The position numbers and the translations under genes are program-made. This document shows, piece by piece, positions 7,868-11,335 of a stretch of 11,335 nucleotides of DNA. The DNA comes from Pseudomonadota bacterium. GTDB taxonomy: Bacteria > BMS3Abin14. The notes under the pieces were generated by a model. The model saw only the letters and a program-made list of their open reading frames with translations. It ran no database searches and was not told the DNA's origin. Within the stretch, counting starts at the first letter, position 1; the number at the start of each line of letters is the position of its first letter. Location of the stretch: contig JAFGWO010000167.1 in the NCBI GenBank assembly GCA_016937135.1, forward strand, positions 1 to 11,335. The letters are read 5' to 3'.

Positions 7868-8121
7868 TCTGGAATCAGCTCCTTGCTCGATTGGGGTGAA
7901 AGGCCCTCTCCCGGGGCCTCGGGCTTACGGTCCAGGTGACGGGCGACCGGACAGATCCATGATCATCGTTCCGGATCCCTTGTTCGGCTTTCGCATGACG
8001 GTCATAAAAATCTGCTTGGGGCAACCTTTTCGGTAGGAATGTTGAGGATATCCTCGGAATAAAGGGAAAAGGCCGATCGGGATTAAAGGGCAGCCGCGCT
8101 ACAGGCAAATTGTCATCGGGT
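7868..8121 (-). promoter_or_regulatory. Long rho leader (5' UTR), possible autoregulatory region
   Basis: About 250 nt lie between the candidate rho promoter and the rho ATG. I see no gene here on either strand with a plausible start, Shine-Dalgarno and family match. The promoter-proximal part (about 8020-8100) is pyrimidine-rich on the minus strand, with roughly twice as many C as G, the composition favoured by Rho loading sites. E. coli rho has a leader of similar length and is autoregulated by Rho-dependent attenuation; the same role here is inference. The gene-proximal part holds GC-rich sequence around 7900-7920 and the AAGGAG ribosome binding site of rho. Confidence 0.4.
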
Positions 8122-8127
8122 GTTTTT

Positions 8128-8156
8128 TTATTATCCCCAAGGTGCGGGGTTGTCAA
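8128..8156 (-). promoter_or_regulatory. Likely sigma70 promoter for rho
   Basis: A consensus -35, TTGACA (8151-8156), overlaps the coaE stop codon. The -10 is either GATAAT (8130-8135, 5 of 6 matches but only a 15-bp spacer) or TAATAA (8128-8133, 17-bp spacer), in an A/T-rich stretch that stands out in a GC-rich region. The spacer contains CCCC and GGGG arms that could pair; no T-run follows them on the minus strand, so they do not form a coaE terminator. Confidence 0.6.
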
Positions 8157-8791
8157 GCCCGACCTTGCCAACCCCCCGGATTTTTTCGGTCTTCTGATAC
8201 TTGCAGCAGGTGAAAGATCCTTTCCACCTGTTTTCGCGTTTTCTCTTCAGGGCCGTCGTTGTCTATAGTCCAGTCGGCGATCTGTGCCCTCGTCTCATCG
8301 GAGGCCTGGCAGCGCATCCTGGCCCTGGCTTCTTCCCTGGTCAGGATCCCTTTTCTTTCCAGGCGTTCCAGGCGGGACTTTTCGGAAGCGGTGACCAGGA
8401 CGATCCCGTCGTAGCGGTCAACTGCCACCCCCTCCGCGAGGAGGGGGATCTCCACAACAACGGGCCTTTCGGGCCTTTCGGCCACGGCCTCAGCAATCAG
8501 CCGGGCCTCAGCATCCATAATGAGCGGGTGAAGGATGGACTCTAGCAGCCTGCGGGGGCCTTCCCGGGAAAAAACTGCCCGGGCGAGCCTCTTCCGGTCC
8601 AGCCTACCCTCCTCATCGAAATATTCTTCCCCGAATGTCTCCCGGATCCGGGACCATCCCGCGCTGCCCGGCCGAACCGCCTGGCGGGCCAGATCATCGG
8701 CATCGATTCCCCGGGCCCCGAGTCCCTCGAAGATTTTCCTGACCGTGGATTTCCCGGCCCCGATCCCCCCGGTTATGGCGATGACGGGCAA
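8153..8791 (-). CDS. coaE: CoaE, dephospho-CoA kinase
   Basis: P-loop kinase that phosphorylates the ribose 3'-OH of dephospho-CoA, the last step of coenzyme A synthesis. With the chosen start it has 212 residues and begins MPVIAITGGIGAGKST, placing Walker A GGIGAGKST at 8-16 as usual for the family. The substrate-binding DADDLAR follows at 30-36. The LHPLI segment of the lid region, the VVEIPLLAE strand and the DNDGPEE region near the C-terminus also fit. I chose TTG (8789-8791) because a perfect GGAGG lies six bases upstream. The in-frame ATG at 8813-8815 would add eight residues but has no good ribosome binding site. The stop codon lies inside the -35 of the rho promoter. A likely promoter is at 8929-8957. 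Confidence 0.95.
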   Translation of the reverse strand: MPVIAITGGIGAGKSTVRKIFEGLGARGIDADDLARQAVRPGSAGWSRIRETFGEEYFDEEGRLDRKRLARAVFSREGPRRLLESILHPLIMDAEARLIAEAVAERPERPVVVEIPLLAEGVAVDRYDGIVLVTASEKSRLERLERKGILTREEARARMRCQASDETRAQIADWTIDNDGPEEKTRKQVERIFHLLQVSEDRKNPGGWQGRA

Positions 8792-8797
8792 AGCTAA

Positions 8798-8802
8798 CCT
8801 CC
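8798..8802 (-). promoter_or_regulatory. Ribosome binding site that decides the coaE start
   Basis: GGAGG on the minus strand, six bases before TTG at 8789-8791. It lies inside the reading frame of the longer ATG-initiated version and is the main reason to prefer the TTG start. Confidence 0.6.
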
Positions 8803-8928
8803 GTCCAAGGTCCATCGGTCAGATGCCTGGGTAATACTGCATCCGGCCTTATCGGTGCCGGCCCGATCCTGGGGACTTCGGATTTTCGATTTTCCTTTTT
8901 TCCCGGTTATGGACGCCATGGGGTAAAC

Positions 8929-8957
8929 ATTATAAGCTATCTTTAATAGGGTCGCAA
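8929..8957 (-). promoter_or_regulatory. Likely coaE promoter with -35 inside the repeat
   Basis: On the minus strand TTGCGA (8952-8957) is followed after exactly 17 bp by a perfect TATAAT (8929-8934). The -35 belongs to the edge of repeat copy 1, while the -10 is in unique sequence. Transcription would start near 8922, leaving a leader of about 130 nt before the TTG start of coaE. Copy 2 carries the same TTGCGA edge but no -10-like sequence at that distance. Confidence 0.6.
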
Positions 8958-9097
8958 AAAGTCCATTGCGGGACTTTTTGCTCCACGGAAAGGGAAAATC
9001 GTGGTTTTCCCTTTCCTCACGAATCAAGGACTTACAAAAACGGTCCTCGATTCGGGCGCCCCCCACCCGGGCCGCGTCAATGGCTTCTTGCAAAACC
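8948..9097. repeat. Tandem multi-hairpin repeat, copy 1
   Basis: First of two direct copies with a 161-bp period; strong identity spans 8948-9087 and 9109-9248. Copy 1 holds three strong inverted repeats. H1 is 8954-8981 (11-bp perfect stem GCAAAAAGTCC, 6-nt loop). H2 is 8987-9016 (12-bp perfect stem GGAAAGGGAAAA, 6-nt loop). H3 is 9020-9054 (12-bp stem CGAATCAAGGAC with one mismatch, 11-nt loop). A GC-rich block and a weak fourth hairpin (AAACC/GGTTT near 9092-9105) follow. On the minus strand a reading frame runs through it, but differences from copy 2 are mostly non-synonymous, so it looks like a structured non-coding repeat. I cannot name the family. Confidence 0.85.
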
Positions 9098-9108
9098 ATC
9101 GGTTTGGC

Positions 9109-9258
9109 AGGGTCGCAAAAAGTCCATTGCGGGACTTAACGCTTCCCGGAAAGGGAAAAGCGGGGTTTTCCCTTTCCTCACGAATCAAGGACTCACAACA
9201 ATGGTCCTCGATTCGGGCGCCCCCCATCCGGGCCGCGTCGATGGCTTCGCCAAAAGTC
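9109..9258. repeat. Tandem multi-hairpin repeat, copy 2
   Basis: Second copy, offset 161 bp from the first. H1 (9115-9142) is degraded to a 6-bp core, because the 3' arm reads AACGC where copy 1 has TTTGC. H2 (9148-9177) and H3 (9181-9215) keep stems identical to copy 1, with two and three base differences confined to their loops. Its right edge lies about 40-50 bp before the bioY start, and a weak AAAGT/ACTTT pair (about 9253-9267) replaces the AAACC/GGTTT pair of copy 1. No transposase or target-site duplication is evident. Confidence 0.85.
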
Positions 9259-9299
9259 ATCAACTTTCCACTCCAGTCCAACAGCGAGGAATCCGAGCT

Positions 9300-9866
9300 G
9301 TGATCCGGAAAAACCGGACCCATAATTTCGTCCTCACCGCCCTCACCGTGGCCTTCATGACCGCGGGTGCGTGGATCCGGGTCCCGGCCGGGCCGGTTCC
9401 ATTCAGCCTCCAGACCCTTTTTGTCCTTCTTTCCGGCATTACCCTCGGCCCCCGTCTGGGGGCAGCTGCCATGGGGGTTTATCTGACTCTGGGTCTTATC
9501 GGCCTTCCGGTCTTTGCTGCCGGGGGGGGTCCAGGATATCTTCTTTCTCCCACCTTTGGCTTCCTTCTCGCCTTCCCTCTGGCTTCTTTCGTCACGGGAT
9601 GGGCGGCAGGCCCGGAGATCTACGGTAAGAAGATCACGGGAACAAGGCTCGCTTTGGCCTTGTTTGCCGGGACGGCCGTTGTCTATCTCGTCGGCCTGCC
9701 CTGGCTCTACCTCAACCTGAAATTTGTCCAGGGCAGGGCTCTCGGCGCTGGTTCCCTGCTATTGCTGGGGTTTGTCCCTTTCCTCCCGGGGGATCTGGTG
9801 AAGATCCTCATGGCCTTTTTTCTCTCCAACCCCTTGCGGCAGGCCGTGCGATCCCGCCGGTCCTGA
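9300..9866 (+). CDS. bioY: BioY, substrate-binding (S) component of a biotin ECF transporter
   Basis: Integral membrane protein that captures biotin; it normally works with the ECF energising module (BioM/BioN or EcfA-A'-T). It has 188 residues, typical of the family, and about six hydrophobic segments. Diagnostic features are VPFSLQTLFVLLSGITLG (33-50), YLTLGLIGLPVFAAGGGPGY (61-80) followed by LLSPTFGFLLAF, and FLPGDLVKILMA (161-172). I chose GTG at 9300-9302, with GAGGA nine bases upstream. The frame stays open back to an ATG at 9201, but that extension would be translated repeat DNA. It is the only plus-strand gene and converges on the tRNA and atp genes. No biotin-transporter ATPase or T component and no recognisable BirA operator are nearby. 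Biotin as substrate is inferred from the family. Confidence 0.92.
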   Translation: MIRKNRTHNFVLTALTVAFMTAGAWIRVPAGPVPFSLQTLFVLLSGITLGPRLGAAAMGVYLTLGLIGLPVFAAGGGPGYLLSPTFGFLLAFPLASFVTGWAAGPEIYGKKITGTRLALALFAGTAVVYLVGLPWLYLNLKFVQGRALGAGSLLLLGFVPFLPGDLVKILMAFFLSNPLRQAVRSRRS

Positions 9867-9884
9867 TCCCATCCCCCGCCATCT

Positions 9885-9913
9885 GAAAAAAAGGGTCCGC
9901 CTCGGCGGACCCT
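9885..9913 (-). terminator. Rho-independent terminator of the atpDC-tRNA-Pro unit
   Basis: On the minus strand a perfect 10-bp inverted repeat, AGGGTCCGCC / GGCGGACCCT (9904-9913 and 9892-9901), is followed directly by a run of seven T (plus-strand A at 9886-9892). It lies ten bases past the tRNA 3' end. In the plus direction the hairpin has no trailing T-run, so it should not stop bioY transcripts. Confidence 0.9.
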
Positions 9914-9922
9914 GAAGAATTC

Positions 9923-9999
9923 TGGTCGGGATGGCGAGATTTGAACTCGCGGCCTCATGGTCCCGAACCATGCGCGCTACCAAGCTGCGCTACATCCCG
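9923..9999 (-). tRNA. tRNA-Pro (anticodon CGG), CCA encoded
   Basis: A 77-nt cloverleaf. The acceptor stem is CGGGATG/CATCCCG, the D stem GCGC/GCGC and the anticodon stem CATGG/CCATG. The loop TTCGGGA gives anticodon CGG, which reads CCG. The T stem is GCGAG/CTCGC with loop TTCAAAT, followed by discriminator A and a genome-encoded CCA. All stems pair perfectly. It begins 9 nt behind the atpC stop and has no promoter of its own in that gap, so it is probably cut from the atp transcript. The intrinsic terminator follows. Confidence 0.97.
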
Positions 10000-10008
10000 T
10001 AGATGGGG

Positions 10009-10425
10009 TTATTTCTTTCCGGCAACCTGCATTCTGATCATGGCCTTTTCCAGCCTGGCCTGAGCCTTCTCGAACTCGGGGTCGTCGACCCCGGCGGAAA
10101 GGATCCTTTCGGCTTCCGCTTTGGCCATTTCCGCTCTTTCCCGGTCGATTTCCACGGCCTTTTCGGCTGTTTCGGCAAGGACCTTCACGCTGTGGCTGGT
10201 CACTTCCACGTAGCCCCACGAAACGGCAAGATGCTGCGTCCCGGAGGGACCCTTGTAGACGAGCTCTCCCACCTTGAGGGCCGTCAGAAAGGGGATATGC
10301 CAGGGAAGGACCCCGAACTCCCCCTCGATTCCCGGGAGGACCACTTCGTCGACTTCTTCCCTGACAACCACCCGTTCGGGGGTGACGATCTCAAGGAGGA
10401 TTTTTTCCGCGTTTTTTTCTGCCAT
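10009..10425 (-). CDS. atpC: F1 ATP synthase epsilon subunit
   Basis: Central-stalk subunit that couples rotation and inhibits ATP hydrolysis. It has 138 residues, the normal length. The N-terminal beta-sandwich (about 1-85) carries the family signature PGIEGEFGVLPWHIPFLTAL (31-50). A helical hairpin follows (about 87-136, charged and Ala-rich). The usual Gly-His of LPGH is Trp-His here, a mild variation. The ATG at 10423-10425 is 11 nt after the atpD stop, with only a weak GGGAA as ribosome binding site, so coupling to atpD is likely. It ends the protein-coding part of the atp operon; a tRNA-Pro follows. Confidence 0.96.
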   Translation of the reverse strand: MAEKNAEKILLEIVTPERVVVREEVDEVVLPGIEGEFGVLPWHIPFLTALKVGELVYKGPSGTQHLAVSWGYVEVTSHSVKVLAETAEKAVEIDRERAEMAKAEAERILSAGVDDPEFEKAQARLEKAMIRMQVAGKK

Positions 10426-10436
10426 GGTTTTTCCCG

Positions 10437-11335
<899 letters not shown>

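Noticed and set aside
8134..8152. CCCC/GGGG hairpin with an adjacent T-run as a coaE terminator
   Set aside because: The T-run is on the wrong side for the minus strand; the same bases are better explained as the spacer and -10 of the rho promoter.
8794..9099. A minus-strand frame through repeat copy 1, including a possible 41-codon short gene starting at ATG 8917-8919 just after the coaE promoter
   Set aside because: The upstream part is repeat DNA, the short ATG version has no Shine-Dalgarno, and it ends inside the coaE ribosome binding region; the changes between repeat copies do not look protein-preserving.
8948..9258. CRISPR array
   Set aside because: There are only two long units, the interval between them is not a unique spacer of normal size, and no cas genes are present.
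9024..9323. A 99-codon minus-strand frame across repeat copy 2 and the bioY start, similar to the frame in copy 1
   Set aside because: The similarity comes from the DNA repeat itself; differences are mostly non-synonymous and fall in hairpin loops, and the two copies are in different frames because the 161-bp period is not a multiple of three.
9867..9913. Intrinsic terminator for bioY on the plus strand
   Set aside because: In the plus direction the hairpin is preceded by A residues and followed by GAAGAATTCT, not a T-run.

Overview
This window reads as a stretch of ordinary bacterial chromosome. It is GC-rich, almost fully coding, and most genes lie on the minus strand. The run coaE, rho, rpmE, a DUF1385 membrane protein, prfA, prmC, murA and his genes is one I associate with Deltaproteobacteria/Desulfobacterota (Geobacter-like order). 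That placement is inferred from gene order and protein resemblance; no 16S or search supports it here.

Reading along the minus strand from the right end: the 3' part of atpD (cut by the window edge), atpC, a tRNA-Pro(CGG) 9 nt behind atpC, and a strong intrinsic terminator. The only plus-strand gene follows, bioY (biotin ECF transporter S component), converging on that terminator. Between bioY and coaE lie two tandem copies of a roughly 150-bp multi-hairpin repeat. Next comes coaE, then a 285-bp gap holding a good sigma70 promoter and a long leader, then rho, rpmE, the DUF1385 gene, prfA, prmC, murA, hisB, hisH and hisA (3' end cut by the left edge).

The genes form functional blocks: F1 ATPase (atpDC); vitamin and cofactor supply (bioY, coaE); transcription termination (rho); translation (rpmE for L31, prfA for release factor 1, prmC for the methylase that modifies RF1); peptidoglycan precursor synthesis (murA); and histidine synthesis (hisB, hisH, hisA). 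Junctions are very tight. Three stop codons abut the next start with no spacing, one pair is 1 nt apart and one pair overlaps by 4 nt, which suggests translational coupling.

I found no phage, defence, CRISPR or biosynthetic system and no sign of a new multi-gene system. The most interesting element is the tandem hairpin repeat at about 8948-9258, whose second and third hairpins differ between copies only in their loops. Its edge also supplies the -35 of a promoter pointing into coaE. Other points of note are the tRNA inside the atp transcription unit, a long C-rich leader before rho, and a codon-usage switch inside atpD near the window end that may mark recombination or a chimeric assembly.
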